64,000 bases of DNA from Pararhodobacter zhoushanensis (GTDB lineage Bacteria; Pseudomonadota; Alphaproteobacteria; Rhodobacterales; Rhodobacteraceae), in assembly GCF_025949695.1 (NCBI RefSeq), contig NZ_JAPDFL010000001.1, positions 2,297,501 to 2,361,500 of the forward strand. Direction: 5' to 3'. Both the position numbers and the translations under genes were made by a program. The notes beneath the pieces were generated by a model, which did not search any database, was not told the origin of the DNA, and worked only from the letters and a program-made list of their open reading frames with translations. Shown here piece by piece: positions 36,000 to 44,965 of the stretch. The first letter of the stretch is position 1; each line of letters starts with the position of its first letter.

Positions 36000-36812
36000 A
36001 TGTCCGACGCCGCTCCCGCTCCGCAAATCAAGACGTTGCCCGATGCGCAGACCGTGACGGCGGTCACGCATTGGACCGATGCGCTGTTCTCCTTCCGCTG
36101 CACGCGGCCGCGCAGCCTGCGGTTCCGCTCGGGTGAGTTCGTGATGATCGGCCTGATGGGCGAGAACGGCAAACCCTTGCTGCGCGCCTATTCCATTGCC
36201 TCGCCGTCGTGGGATGAGGAGCTGGAGTTCTATTCGATCAAGGTGCCGGATGGCCCGCTGACCTCGAAACTGCAGCACATCGAAGTCGGGCAAGAGATCA
36301 TCCTGCGGCCCAAGCCCGTCGGCACGCTGGTGCATGACGCGCTTTTGCCGGGCAAGCGGGTGTGGTTTCTGGCCACCGGCACGGGACTTGCTCCTTTCGC
36401 CTCTCTGATGCGCGATCCGGAAACCTATGAGAAATTCGAGCAGGTTGTGATGATGCACACCTGCCGCACGGTGGAAGAGCTGGAGTATGGCCGTCAGCTG
36501 GTCGAAAGCCTGAAGGACGATCCGCTGATCGGCGAGATGGTCGAGGGCAAGCTGCTTTATTACCCCACCACGACGCGAGAGGCGTTTCACCATCAGGGCC
36601 GGATCACCGACAACCTGACCTCGGGCAAGGTCTTTGCCGATCTGGGCATCCCGCCGATGGACGCGGCGCACGACCGCGCGATGGTCTGCGGGTCTCTGGC
36701 GTTCAACGTCGATGTGAAGGCGGTGCTTGAGGGCTTTGGCCTGCGTGAGGGCGCGAACAGCGATCCCAAGGAATACGTGGTCGAGAAGGCCTTTGTGGGC
36801 GAGGGCGTCTGA
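36000..36812 (+). CDS. fpr: ferredoxin--NADP(+) reductase
   Basis: A 270-aa flavoprotein passing electrons between NADPH and ferredoxin or flavodoxin. FAD-binding RAYSIASPSWDEELEFYSIK and PDGPLTSKLQ are in the N-terminal barrel. The NADP half has VWFLATGTGLAPFASLMRDP and MVCGSLAFNVDVKAVLEGFG. It ends VVEKAFVGEGV, the C-terminal extension type of bacterial subclass I FPRs. ATG 36000 is the first codon giving the normal length. It probably feeds reductive steps related to the DUF934 gene upstream. Confidence 0.93.
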   Translation: MSDAAPAPQIKTLPDAQTVTAVTHWTDALFSFRCTRPRSLRFRSGEFVMIGLMGENGKPLLRAYSIASPSWDEELEFYSIKVPDGPLTSKLQHIEVGQEIILRPKPVGTLVHDALLPGKRVWFLATGTGLAPFASLMRDPETYEKFEQVVMMHTCRTVEELEYGRQLVESLKDDPLIGEMVEGKLLYYPTTTREAFHHQGRITDNLTSGKVFADLGIPPMDAAHDRAMVCGSLAFNVDVKAVLEGFGLREGANSDPKEYVVEKAFVGEGV

Positions 36813-36825
36813 CAGCGGGGCAGGG

Positions 36826-37380
36826 ATGAAAACCGAGCGGCAGAAGATGGCGGCGGGGGAATGGTACACCTGCCTCGATGACGAGCTTGAGGCGCTGCGG
36901 GTCACCGCACGCTCGGCGGTGCATCAGCACAACACGCTTCCGCCGGAAGAGCGCGGTCCCATAGGGCCGAAGCTGGCAGCGCTGATCAAATCCGGGAACG
37001 CGATCATCGAGGCACCGTTTCACTGTGCCTACGGGATCAACATCCACCTTGGCGATCAGGTGTTTCTGAACGCGGGCTGCACCATTCTGGACACGGCGAC
37101 GGTGACGATTGGCGATCAGTGCCAGTTGGGGCCGAATGTGCAGATCTACTGCGCCGAGCACCATCAGGACCCGGTCAAGCGCAACGTCGAGGGGCTGGAA
37201 GTGGCGTATCCGGTGACGCTGGGCAACCGCGTGTGGATCGGCGGCGGGGCGATCCTTCTGGCCGGTGTGACCATCGGCGACGGCGCTGTGGTGGGCGCGG
37301 GCAGTGTGGTGACAAAGGACGTGGCCCCCGGCGCGGTCGTGGTCGGCAACCCGGCGCGGGTGATCCAGCGCCGGGGCTGA
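36826..37380 (+). CDS. maa: maltose O-acetyltransferase-like hexapeptide-repeat enzyme
   Basis: A 184-aa acetyl-CoA-dependent acyltransferase of the NodL/LacA/Maa group. The N-terminal mac domain (QKMAAGEWYTCLDDELEALR) is followed by left-handed beta-helix hexapeptides from PFHCAYGINIHLGDQVFLNA to GVTIGDGAVVGAGSVVTKDV and PGAVVVGNPARV. The catalytic His is in YCAEHHQDP. GCAGGG precedes the ATG 13 nt after fpr. Sugar acceptor not known. Confidence 0.88.
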   Translation: MKTERQKMAAGEWYTCLDDELEALRVTARSAVHQHNTLPPEERGPIGPKLAALIKSGNAIIEAPFHCAYGINIHLGDQVFLNAGCTILDTATVTIGDQCQLGPNVQIYCAEHHQDPVKRNVEGLEVAYPVTLGNRVWIGGGAILLAGVTIGDGAVVGAGSVVTKDVAPGAVVVGNPARVIQRRG

Positions 37381-37383
37381 CCC

Positions 37384-38052
37384 TCACATCACCCGCAGAC
37401 CCAGCTGACCCAGCAGATCGGCGGCCTGCGCCTTCGAGATCAGCGCGCCCTTGAACCGCCGGGCATCGGTCAGCTTGACGCCGCCCAGATCGGCGCCGCG
37501 CAAATCGGCATCCTCGAACCGGCAATCGACCAGATGCGCCTCGCGCAAGGAGCATTCGTCCAGCACCGCCTCGCGGAAGTCGCAGGCGCGCAGGTCGGCA
37601 TCGCTGAAATCCACCCGCGTCAGGGTCTTCTTGCGAAACGACAGCTTCGGCAGCACGGCCAGCACCAGCAGCACGTCTTCCAGCGCCAGCCCGATCGCCT
37701 GCACATCGGTCAGATCGGCACCGGTCATCTTGCAGCGGCTGATCTTGACGTCGGTGAGGGTCGTGCCCCGGAAATTGGCGTTGCTGAAATCGCCGCCTTC
37801 GATGCTTCCATCCAGCAGATCAGCGCCGACAAAGCTGGAGCCCGCCGCCCGGCACCCGGCAAACCGCGCGCTTTCCAGCCGTGCACTGTTGAACACGGTG
37901 CCTTTGAGGGTGCAGCGCTCGAAAATCCAGCCGGTCAGGTCAAGGCCGGACAGATCCAGCCCGTCCAGATCGCAACTGGTCAGCGTGACCGGTTCGCCCG
38001 TGCGGCTCAAGTGAGCAAGCTCAGCGCGGGTTGGCGTCGCATCGATGGTCAT
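37384..38052 (-). CDS. pentapeptide-repeat protein
   Basis: A 222-aa protein made largely of A(D/N)LxX-type repeats: CDLDGLDLSGLDLTGWIFER, FSNANFRGTTLTDVKISRCK, VDFSDADLRACDFREAVLDE and CRFEDADLRGADLGGVKLTD. These form a right-handed quadrilateral beta-helix. A break near residues 120-140 (LALEDVLLVLAVLPKLSF) divides it into two blocks. The size is near that of Qnr/MfpA gyrase-protecting proteins (about 180-220 aa), but no specific Qnr features can be claimed. It is 14 nt downstream of the PBP1a gene on the same strand. Confidence 0.85.
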   Translation of the reverse strand: MTIDATPTRAELAHLSRTGEPVTLTSCDLDGLDLSGLDLTGWIFERCTLKGTVFNSARLESARFAGCRAAGSSFVGADLLDGSIEGGDFSNANFRGTTLTDVKISRCKMTGADLTDVQAIGLALEDVLLVLAVLPKLSFRKKTLTRVDFSDADLRACDFREAVLDECSLREAHLVDCRFEDADLRGADLGGVKLTDARRFKGALISKAQAADLLGQLGLRVM

Positions 38053-38066
38053 GGTCTGCTCTCGCC

Positions 38067-40595
38067 TCAGTACAACCCGCCGGCGCTGAGCGTGCCGAAA
38101 TCCGAGGTCGCGGGCACCGGGATCTCGCCCTGATCTGCCGGGATCTCGGTGCCGTCCTCGGTCACCAACAGGTCGTTGACCGCGTCGGGTTCAAACACCG
38201 GCAGCGACATGCCCATGGCAAAACCGCCGTCGATCAGCGCGTCGATGCCGAAGACCGGCTCTTCGCCATCGCGGAAATACTCGGCCACCACATCGCCGCC
38301 CGATCCGTCAGGCACCCGCTCGCCGGTGTGGCGGTCGATGGTGATGAAATGGCCGCCCGGCGGCACGGCAAAGCGGCCGCCGCCGTATTCCTGAATAGCC
38401 TGTGTCATGAATTCCTGAAACACCGGCGCGCACAGCCCGCCGCCCGAGGCCCGACGGCCCAGCGACCGGGGCCGGTCAAAACCGATGTAGCAGCCTGCCA
38501 CCATGGTCGAGGTATAGCCGACAAACCACACATCGCGCGCGTCGTTGGTGGTGCCGGTTTTGCCCGCTACCGGCACCGGCAGGCGGATCGCGCCCGAGGC
38601 CGTGCCGCGCTGTACGACACCCTGCAGCATCGAGGTCAGCTGATAGGCGGTGATCGGGTCCATGACCCGCTGACGCTGCGAAGCGATCCACGGGGCCTGA
38701 CCGGCGGGCAGATCCGGCTCGGCGCATTCGACGCAACGGCGCTGGTCGTGGCGATAGACGGTGCGGCCCCAGCGGTCCTGCACCCGGTCCACCAGCGTCG
38801 GTTCCACGCGCTCGCCGCCATTGGCGAACATGGCGTAGGCGGCGACAACCCGGAACAGCGTGGTTTCCTGCGCGCCCAGCGAGTTGGCGAGGAAGGGTTG
38901 CAGGTTGTCATAGACGCCGAACCGTTCGGCATAGCCCGCGACCACATCCATGCCGACCTCTTGCGCCAGCCGCACGGTCATCAGGTTGCGCGATTGCTCG
39001 ATGCCTGAGCGCATCGGCGTCGGGCCCAGGAAGTCGTGGTTGGCGTTATTGGGCCGCCAGATCCCCTCGCCGGTGTCGATCTCGATGGGGGCGTCGATGA
39101 TGATGGTCGCGGGGGTAAAGCCTGAATCGAGCGCTGCGGCATAGACAAAGGGTTTGAACGACGAGCCGGGCTGCCGCAGCGCCTGTGTCGCGCGGTTGAA
39201 GCCCGAGACCTGATAGCTGAACCCGCCCTGCATCGCGATCACGCGGCCGGTGTTCACGTCCATCGCCATGAAGCCGCCCTGCACCTCGGGGATCTGGCGC
39301 AAGGACCAGCGCTGGAAGCTGCCGTCGGCGTCCGAAGTGATGGCGCGCACATAGACCACGTCGCCAACATTCACCGTGTCGGCCATCGACCCCGGCAACC
39401 AGTCAATGTCCGGCCGGTCGATCTGGCCGATCTCGGGAATGCCTTCGATGCCGACGCGGGCGCGGTCGGGGGTGACGTCCAGCACCACGGCGGGGTGCCA
39501 CGGGTTGTCCAGCGTGATGTCGCGGGCCAGACGGGTTTCCGCCAGCGCGCTGCGCCAGCTGTCCTCATCCGCCAGCGCATCGCTGTCCAGCGCGATGCCG
39601 GTGCCGCGCCATTCGCCCTGGCCCCGGTCGTAGTCTTCAAGCGCGCGCTGCAGGGCATGCGCGGCGGTGACCTGCAGGCCGGGGTTCACCGTGGCGCGGA
39701 TGGTCAGGCCGCCGGTAAAGAATTCCTCTTCGCCAAAGGTGGTCGACAGCTGGCGACGGATCTCGTCCGAGAAATAATCGCGCTCGGGCAGGCTTTCGCG
39801 GAAGGACGGGATGTCGCCACCCTGCACCGACAACAGCGGGCGGGCTTGCGCGGCTTCGGCCTCGTCGGCGGTGATAAAGCCGTTCTCGGCCATCTGCCCC
39901 AGGATCCAGTTGCGCCGCGCCGTTACGCGCTCCCGGGCGCGGACCGGGTGGTATTCGGACGGCGCCTGCGGCAGCGAGGCGAGGAAGGCCATTTCCTCAA
40001 GCGACAGCTCTTCAAGGGTCTTGTTGAAATAGGTCTGCGCGGCAGCGGCCACACCGAATGAATTCTGGCCAAGGAAAATCTCGTTGAGATACAGCTCAAG
40101 GATCTCATCCTTGCTCAACGATTGCTCGACCCGCCACGCCAGAATGATCTCGCGGATCTTGCGTTCGCCCGTGCGGTCCGAAGACAGCAGGAAGTTCTTC
40201 ATCACCTGCTGGGTAATCGTCGATGCCCCGCGCAAATTGCGCCCGCGCGAGATCACGGCATCGCGGAACGCCGCGACGATGGCCAGCGGGTCAAAGCCGG
40301 AATGCTCATAGAAATTGCGATCCTCGGCCGAGATGAACGCATCGCGCAGCAGCGGCGGGATGTCTTCGATGGGGGTGAACAGACGCCGTTCGCGCGCGAA
40401 TTCGTCCATCATCTGGCCTTCGCCCGCGTAAATGCGCGAGATCATCGGCGGTGAATAATTGGCCAGCTGCTCGGTCGAGGGCAGATCATGCGTATAAACC
40501 CAGATCACCCCGCCCACCGTCAGGGCACCAAACACCATGCTCAGCAGCAAAAAGCTGAACAGGCCGCCGAAGAAGGACAGAATGGCTCGGGTCAC
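38067..40595 (-). CDS. mrcA: penicillin-binding protein 1A (bifunctional transglycosylase/transpeptidase)
   Basis: An 842-aa class A PBP of peptidoglycan synthesis. It has an N-terminal TM anchor (FFGGLFSFLLLSMVFGALTV), then glycosyltransferase motifs EDRNFYEHSGFDPLAI and GASTITQQVMKN. An OB-like insert follows, and then transpeptidase motifs SxxK in GSSFKPFVYAAAL, SxN in EQSRNLMTVRLA and KTGTT in VAGKTGTTNDARD. The start is GTG at 40595. It follows the amidase gene on the same strand after 114 nt, a common alphaproteobacterial order (amiC-mrcA). Confidence 0.95.
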   Translation of the reverse strand: MTRAILSFFGGLFSFLLLSMVFGALTVGGVIWVYTHDLPSTEQLANYSPPMISRIYAGEGQMMDEFARERRLFTPIEDIPPLLRDAFISAEDRNFYEHSGFDPLAIVAAFRDAVISRGRNLRGASTITQQVMKNFLLSSDRTGERKIREIILAWRVEQSLSKDEILELYLNEIFLGQNSFGVAAAAQTYFNKTLEELSLEEMAFLASLPQAPSEYHPVRARERVTARRNWILGQMAENGFITADEAEAAQARPLLSVQGGDIPSFRESLPERDYFSDEIRRQLSTTFGEEEFFTGGLTIRATVNPGLQVTAAHALQRALEDYDRGQGEWRGTGIALDSDALADEDSWRSALAETRLARDITLDNPWHPAVVLDVTPDRARVGIEGIPEIGQIDRPDIDWLPGSMADTVNVGDVVYVRAITSDADGSFQRWSLRQIPEVQGGFMAMDVNTGRVIAMQGGFSYQVSGFNRATQALRQPGSSFKPFVYAAALDSGFTPATIIIDAPIEIDTGEGIWRPNNANHDFLGPTPMRSGIEQSRNLMTVRLAQEVGMDVVAGYAERFGVYDNLQPFLANSLGAQETTLFRVVAAYAMFANGGERVEPTLVDRVQDRWGRTVYRHDQRRCVECAEPDLPAGQAPWIASQRQRVMDPITAYQLTSMLQGVVQRGTASGAIRLPVPVAGKTGTTNDARDVWFVGYTSTMVAGCYIGFDRPRSLGRRASGGGLCAPVFQEFMTQAIQEYGGGRFAVPPGGHFITIDRHTGERVPDGSGGDVVAEYFRDGEEPVFGIDALIDGGFAMGMSLPVFEPDAVNDLLVTEDGTEIPADQGEIPVPATSDFGTLSAGGLY

Positions 40596-40709
40596 GGGCA
40601 GCTCCGGCAGGGGTAGGATCAGGTCTTTGGCCCCGTCTATACACTCAAGTGTCAGGGGTCAAAACCTGCCGACGCCACAGGGGCAGGAAATCGCGTAGAG
40701 GTGATGCCG

Positions 40710-41966
40710 TCAGCGCAACCGCAAGGCCTGTTGGGCAACCTCGGCCTCGACCCAGGCGTCAAGCCCGCCGACCAGAGCCTGTTCCATGCTGGTGCGCCAC
40801 GCAGGATCCCGCAGCCGCTCGCGGTCGCGGTCCGACGACAGAAACCCGATCTCCAGCAATGCCGAGGGCACGGAAGGGGATTTGAGCACCGAAAACGCCG
40901 CTTGCTGCCACGGGTGGCGGTGCATGCGCAGCTCGGCCCCGCGGATCGCGCCGACCAGCGCGCGGGCCAGACGGTCGGTGGCCGGGCCGGTTTCTGCGCG
41001 GGCAAGGTCCATGAGAACCGACGCAACGGCATCGTCGGTGCCGGTCAGATCAACCCCGCCGCCCAGCATGTCGTCGCGGTCATGACGCTCGGCCAGCGCG
41101 GCCCCGGCGGCATCGGTGGCCGATTGGGCCAGCGTGTAGAGCGTGGCACCCACGGCCTGACCATCTTCGAGCGCATCGGCATGCAGGGACAAGAACACAT
41201 CGGCCTGTGTGGAATGCGCCACCGTGATGCGGCCTTCAAGCGAGATGAAGGTGTCGTTGTCACGGGTCAGCACGACCTCGTAGCGCCCGGTGCGGCGCAG
41301 GGCCTCGGCCAGTTCGCGTGCGAAGGTCAGGGTGATCGAGGCTTCGGTCACGCCCTCATGGATCGCGCCGGGGTCGACGCCGCCATGACCCGGATCGAGC
41401 ACCACGCGCGTGGGGCGCTGGCCCAGCGCCAGCCGGTCAGTCGCCGTGCGCAAAACATTCGGACCCGGTTCGCCATCGGTCGCGGCCAAAGCCGAGGCCT
41501 GCGCGGCAAAGCTGGTGTCGGACAGCGGCGACAGGGCAATCGACAAGACGGCCGCACCGGTTTCCTGATCGGTGGCCAGACCGGCCTGCGCAAACCCCAT
41601 CGGGCGGCTCAGTTCGATCACCAGCCGCGACCAGCCGCCGCCCGCATTGCCGACGCGCAGCGCCGTGGCATCGCCGAGCAGTGGCACAGACGCAGGCTCG
41701 AATCCGGTCCAGTCCAGCGTGCGGAAATCGACGATCGCGCGCGGCGGATCGCTCATCAGGCGGGTGCGCCACGGCACGGCCTGCGTCATCGGGATCGACA
41801 GCGACAGGCTGCGCCAGCCCGCCTCAAGCGTCACGGCCCCGTCCAGACGGGCCAAACCGCCCAGGTCTTGCGCCGGGGCGGGCAGGGCAAGCGCCATGCA
41901 CAGCGCCCAGACGAAAGCCACGGGCACCAGAAAACCCGCCCGCAATCGTCGCCAACCCTGCGCCAT
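40710..41966 (-). CDS. amiC: N-acetylmuramoyl-L-alanine amidase (AmiC type)
   Basis: A 418-aa exported amidase cleaving the amide bond between MurNAc and L-Ala. It has a signal peptide (VAFVWALCMALALPAPAQ), then an AMIN domain (about 40-150, with SDPPRAIVDFRTLDWTG). The amidase_3 domain shows VVLDPGHGGVDPGA, the metal-binding Glu in HEGVTEASI, FLSLHADALED and ALLEIGFLSSDRDRERL. It is upstream of mrcA on the same strand, linking peptidoglycan cleavage and synthesis. Confidence 0.93.
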   Translation of the reverse strand: MAQGWRRLRAGFLVPVAFVWALCMALALPAPAQDLGGLARLDGAVTLEAGWRSLSLSIPMTQAVPWRTRLMSDPPRAIVDFRTLDWTGFEPASVPLLGDATALRVGNAGGGWSRLVIELSRPMGFAQAGLATDQETGAAVLSIALSPLSDTSFAAQASALAATDGEPGPNVLRTATDRLALGQRPTRVVLDPGHGGVDPGAIHEGVTEASITLTFARELAEALRRTGRYEVVLTRDNDTFISLEGRITVAHSTQADVFLSLHADALEDGQAVGATLYTLAQSATDAAGAALAERHDRDDMLGGGVDLTGTDDAVASVLMDLARAETGPATDRLARALVGAIRGAELRMHRHPWQQAAFSVLKSPSVPSALLEIGFLSSDRDRERLRDPAWRTSMEQALVGGLDAWVEAEVAQQALRLR

Positions 41967-42137
41967 GCCCGCTCTCCTGTCGTTTTCCCGTTCCTACCGC
42001 GAAAGCCCCGCCGGGGAATCCCTTGCCGAGAGAGAGCGGCAGCGGGCGCTTCACGATTGGGTCAGGCTTAACGCGGCCCTGCGATTGGGGGCTTGATCCT
42101 GACTGCCCCGACGCTCAAAGTGCCGCAACCTCGCACA

Positions 42138-42917
42138 ATGGAGCCTTTCCGCATGGTCCGTCAGCCGCTTATTGCCGCAACTCTTGCCGCCCTGACCTTT
42201 GCCTCGCCGGTTCTGGCGCAATCGACTGCGATGCAGATGAGCGACAGCGAGCGCTCGGCTTTCCGTGCGGAAGTGCGCGCCTATCTGATGGAAAACCCCG
42301 AAGTGATCTTCGAGGCCGTGTCCGAATTCGAACGCCGCAATCAGGCGCAGCAGGGCGAAATGGATCTGGCGCTGGTCGAGATCAACGCCGAGGCGATCTT
42401 TGACGATGGTCATTCCTGGGCCACCGGCAACCTTGAGGGCGACATCACGCTGGTCGAGTTCATGGACTACCGCTGCGGCTTTTGCCGCCGCGCGCAGCCT
42501 GAGGTTCTGTCCATGCTGGAAGCGGATGGCAACATCCGCCTGATCATCAAGGAATTGCCGATTCTGGGGCCGGATTCGGAAATCATGAGCCGTTTTGCCG
42601 TCGCCGTGCAACAGCTTGCCGGGGATGAGGCCTACGGTGCCGTGCATGACGCGCTGATGGCGTGGGAGGGCAGCGTGACGCCCGACGATCTGCGTTCGAT
42701 CGCGGCGGATATCGGGTTTGATGCCGAGCCTGCGCTGGCAGCGATGAACAGCCCCGAGGTCAATCAGGTGCTCAACGAGAACCGCGCGCTGGCGCAACGT
42801 CTGCAGATCAGCGGCACGCCGACCTTCGTTATGGGGGATGGCACGGGCGGCGAGCTGCTGCGCGGCTATATGCCTGCCGCCGAGATGTCCAACGTCGTGA
42901 CCCGCCTGCGCGGCTGA
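42138..42917 (+). CDS. DsbA family periplasmic thiol-disulfide protein
   Basis: An exported thioredoxin-fold protein of about 259 aa. The signal (LIATLAALTF-like, ending SPVLAQ) is followed by an N-terminal helical region (FRAEVRAYLMENPEVIFEAV) typical of the Com1/ScsC-like group. The active site is CGFC in MDYRCGFCRRAQPEVLSM, and the cis-Pro loop is ISGTPTFVMGDG. ATG 42138 is chosen; ATG 42153 is a good alternative and neither has a clear ribosome site. It should act as an oxidase or isomerase for disulfides in the periplasm. A terminator follows. Confidence 0.87.
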   Translation: MEPFRMVRQPLIAATLAALTFASPVLAQSTAMQMSDSERSAFRAEVRAYLMENPEVIFEAVSEFERRNQAQQGEMDLALVEINAEAIFDDGHSWATGNLEGDITLVEFMDYRCGFCRRAQPEVLSMLEADGNIRLIIKELPILGPDSEIMSRFAVAVQQLAGDEAYGAVHDALMAWEGSVTPDDLRSIAADIGFDAEPALAAMNSPEVNQVLNENRALAQRLQISGTPTFVMGDGTGGELLRGYMPAAEMSNVVTRLRG

Positions 42918-42949
42918 CCCCGCGCCCTTGGATCAACCAGGCGCAGTCC

Positions 42950-42974
42950 CGGGCACCCTGTGGGTGCCCGTTTT
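42950..42974 (+). terminator. intrinsic terminator after the DsbA-like gene
   Basis: CGGGCACCC and GGGTGCCCG form a perfect 9-bp stem with a TGT loop, directly followed by TTTT. Confidence 0.88.
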
Positions 42975-43110
42975 GCGCAAATGACACCACAGAGCGGGCT
43001 TCGGGGCATAATTCGATTGCACAATCCGCGTGCAGTTCGCACAGTGCCGATGTCGGCACTGCATTGTTCGTGATCCGGGCAGGGGCCGGCCATTGGGTCC
43101 GGTGATTCCT

Positions 43111-44184
43111 GTGTCTTTCCGCCGTCTTTCACCAGGTTTGCATTTGACCGATTGCCGCTTCCTCACTCGCTTTTTGCGCCGTACCGCACCGCGTTTTGCC
43201 GCAGTGCTGGGGCTGGTTCTGGCGGCGCAGGCCGTCCCTGCGACGACCCCGCCGCCGCTCGACGGGGCAACCGATGCCGTCTTTACCCAAGCGCTTGACG
43301 CGTGGCTCGCCGATGACGAGGCCAGCGCCCTGCCGGCTTTTTCGCGTCTGGCGGTCGAGGGCAACACGGCTGCGCGCCTTCTGCTGGGGGTGATCGACAA
43401 ATCCCCGGCGCTGCAAGGGCCGTTTCTGGCCCAGATGCCGCGCCACCAGCGTATCAGCCTGCTGCGCCTGCCCGGCGGCATGTCGGGGCAAAGCTGGCTG
43501 CGTGCAACGTCGGGGATCCCTCTGGCCGACGCCTGGGTTGCCATGCTGAACGTGCGCAGCGGTCCCGACGTGGTCCTGCGATTCGAAGACCTGGGCGAAA
43601 GCCGCGCCGCGCGCGAGGCACTGATGGTGCTGTCGGCGCGCGGTCATCCCGATCTGGCGCAGCTTGATCCGCAAAGCGTGCCGCAGGACATGCTCTATCT
43701 GCTCTGGCGTCGAGCCAGCGCTGCGCGGAAGGCCGAGGTGGCGTCTTTCGTGCCCGCCGACCATCCGCAATGGCTGATGATGGGCGAGACGCTGGGCGAA
43801 GGGGTGTTGCAACACTGGCTGGAAACCAGCGACGCGGCGGCCCCCTTGTCGTCGCTGTGCCGCAGCATCTGCGCCCCGTCGGTCGGCAGCTGCGTCAGCG
43901 CGGCCTACGCAGCCTTGGGCAGCCATGATGCGCTGATGACGCTGGGCACACCGGCGGCTGCGCTCGTCGACCAGACGCGCTTTGTCGACAGCGCACGCGG
44001 GCACGCGTCGGTGTTGCGCCGGATCATGCTGGGAACGCCGATGCGCGGACGGCGCATGTTGCTGGCGCGGGTGAGCGAGCGCTCCGAATGTCTGGGCAAT
44101 GCGCTGTCGAGCGATGATCTGCGCTATCGCCCGCAGATCCCCGGGGTTTCGCCTGTGCCGCTGAATGCACCCGAAGGCGGCTGA
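43111..44184 (+). CDS. hypothetical exported protein
   Basis: An unrecognised protein of about 357 aa. The frame has no early ATG; GTG 43111 (or 43102) or TTG 43144 would give an N-terminus with the signal-like RFAAVLGLVLAAQAVPATTP. The next section (ALDAWLADDEASALPAFSRL, then AVEGNTAARLLLGVIDKS) resembles a Sel1-like helical repeat. Four cysteines lie close together (SSLCRSICAPSVGSCVSAAY), which suggests disulfides. It is convergent with infC across a strong terminator. Start position is uncertain. Confidence 0.65.
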   Translation: MSFRRLSPGLHLTDCRFLTRFLRRTAPRFAAVLGLVLAAQAVPATTPPPLDGATDAVFTQALDAWLADDEASALPAFSRLAVEGNTAARLLLGVIDKSPALQGPFLAQMPRHQRISLLRLPGGMSGQSWLRATSGIPLADAWVAMLNVRSGPDVVLRFEDLGESRAAREALMVLSARGHPDLAQLDPQSVPQDMLYLLWRRASAARKAEVASFVPADHPQWLMMGETLGEGVLQHWLETSDAAAPLSSLCRSICAPSVGSCVSAAYAALGSHDALMTLGTPAAALVDQTRFVDSARGHASVLRRIMLGTPMRGRRMLLARVSERSECLGNALSSDDLRYRPQIPGVSPVPLNAPEGG

Positions 44185-44193
44185 GCGTTGAAC

Positions 44194-44230
44194 TGAAAAC
44201 GCCGCCCACAAGAAAGGGGCGGCGTTTTCA
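44194..44230. terminator. bidirectional intrinsic terminator
   Basis: TGAAAACGCCGCCC (44194-44207) and GGGCGGCGTTTTCA (44217-44230) pair perfectly over 14 bp with A and T runs at the ends, between convergent genes. Confidence 0.9.
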
Positions 44231-44251
44231 AATGCTTGGCAAAAGAGCTGA

Positions 44252-44791
44252 TCAGCGCGGGGCGATCATCATCACCATCTGACGGCCTTCCAGCCGCGGG
44301 AAGTTCTCGATCTTGCCGATCTCGTTCACATCCGCCGCAACCCGGTTGAGCAATTCCATGCCCAGCTGCTGGTGCGCCATTTCGCGACCGCGGAAGCGCA
44401 GCGTCACCTTGACCTTGTCGCCTTCGCCCAGGAACTTCTCAACCGAGCGCATCTTGACGTCGTAGTCATGCGTATCGGTGCCCGGACGGAATTTGATTTC
44501 CTTGATCTCGATGATCTTCTGTTTCTTGCGTGCTTCGGCCTCACGCTTTTGCTGTTCATACTTGAACTTGCCGAAATCCATGATCTTGCAAACCGGCGGC
44601 GCCGCGTTCGGCGATATCTCAACCAGATCCAGACCCAGTTCCTGGGCCATCTGCATCGCCCGTGCGGGCGTCACCACCCCGACGTTTTCGCCTTCCGCAC
44701 CAATCAGGCGGATCTCAGGCGCGCGGATCCGGTCATTGACGCGGGGTCCGGTGTCGCGGCTGGGCGGGGCATTGTGGGGTCTGCGGGCTAT
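44252..44791 (-). CDS. infC: translation initiation factor IF-3, ATA start codon
   Basis: A 179-aa IF-3, which binds the 30S subunit, checks the start codon and prevents early 50S joining. The N-domain reads [20 protein letters not shown] and [18 protein letters not shown]. The C-domain has [19 protein letters not shown] text ([19 protein letters not shown]), [14 protein letters not shown] and [16 protein letters not shown]. Homology requires the full N-domain, which begins at ATA (44791-44789) with GAAGGA about 8 nt upstream; no ATG or GTG precedes it in frame. A rare start codon fits the known IF-3 autoregulation, in which IF-3 discriminates against its own non-canonical initiation codon. 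Confidence 0.95.
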   Translation of the reverse strand: MARRPHNAPPSRDTGPRVNDRIRAPEIRLIGAEGENVGVVTPARAMQMAQELGLDLVEISPNAAPPVCKIMDFGKFKYEQQKREAEARKKQKIIEIKEIKFRPGTDTHDYDVKMRSVEKFLGEGDKVKVTLRFRGREMAHQQLGMELLNRVAADVNEIGKIENFPRLEGRQMVMMIAPR

Positions 44792-44965
44792 GGTTGAATT
44801 CCTTCTATGATCTATCGGGCCGCAAAATAGCCCTGCAGAGGCTCAGTTGCAAGAGGCGGCGCGCGTGATTGGTCCTGCAAACGTGGCAGAAATCTGCCCG
44901 TCGGGATTGCGTTTGTGGCACGGCAATGCCACATCATCAGTGAAGTGCGTTTTTGAGGATTAGTC

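Noticed and set aside
37384..38052. Quinolone-resistance (Qnr) gene
   Set aside because: Only the pentapeptide repeats and approximate size agree; no Qnr-specific loops can be shown, so it is called a pentapeptide-repeat protein.
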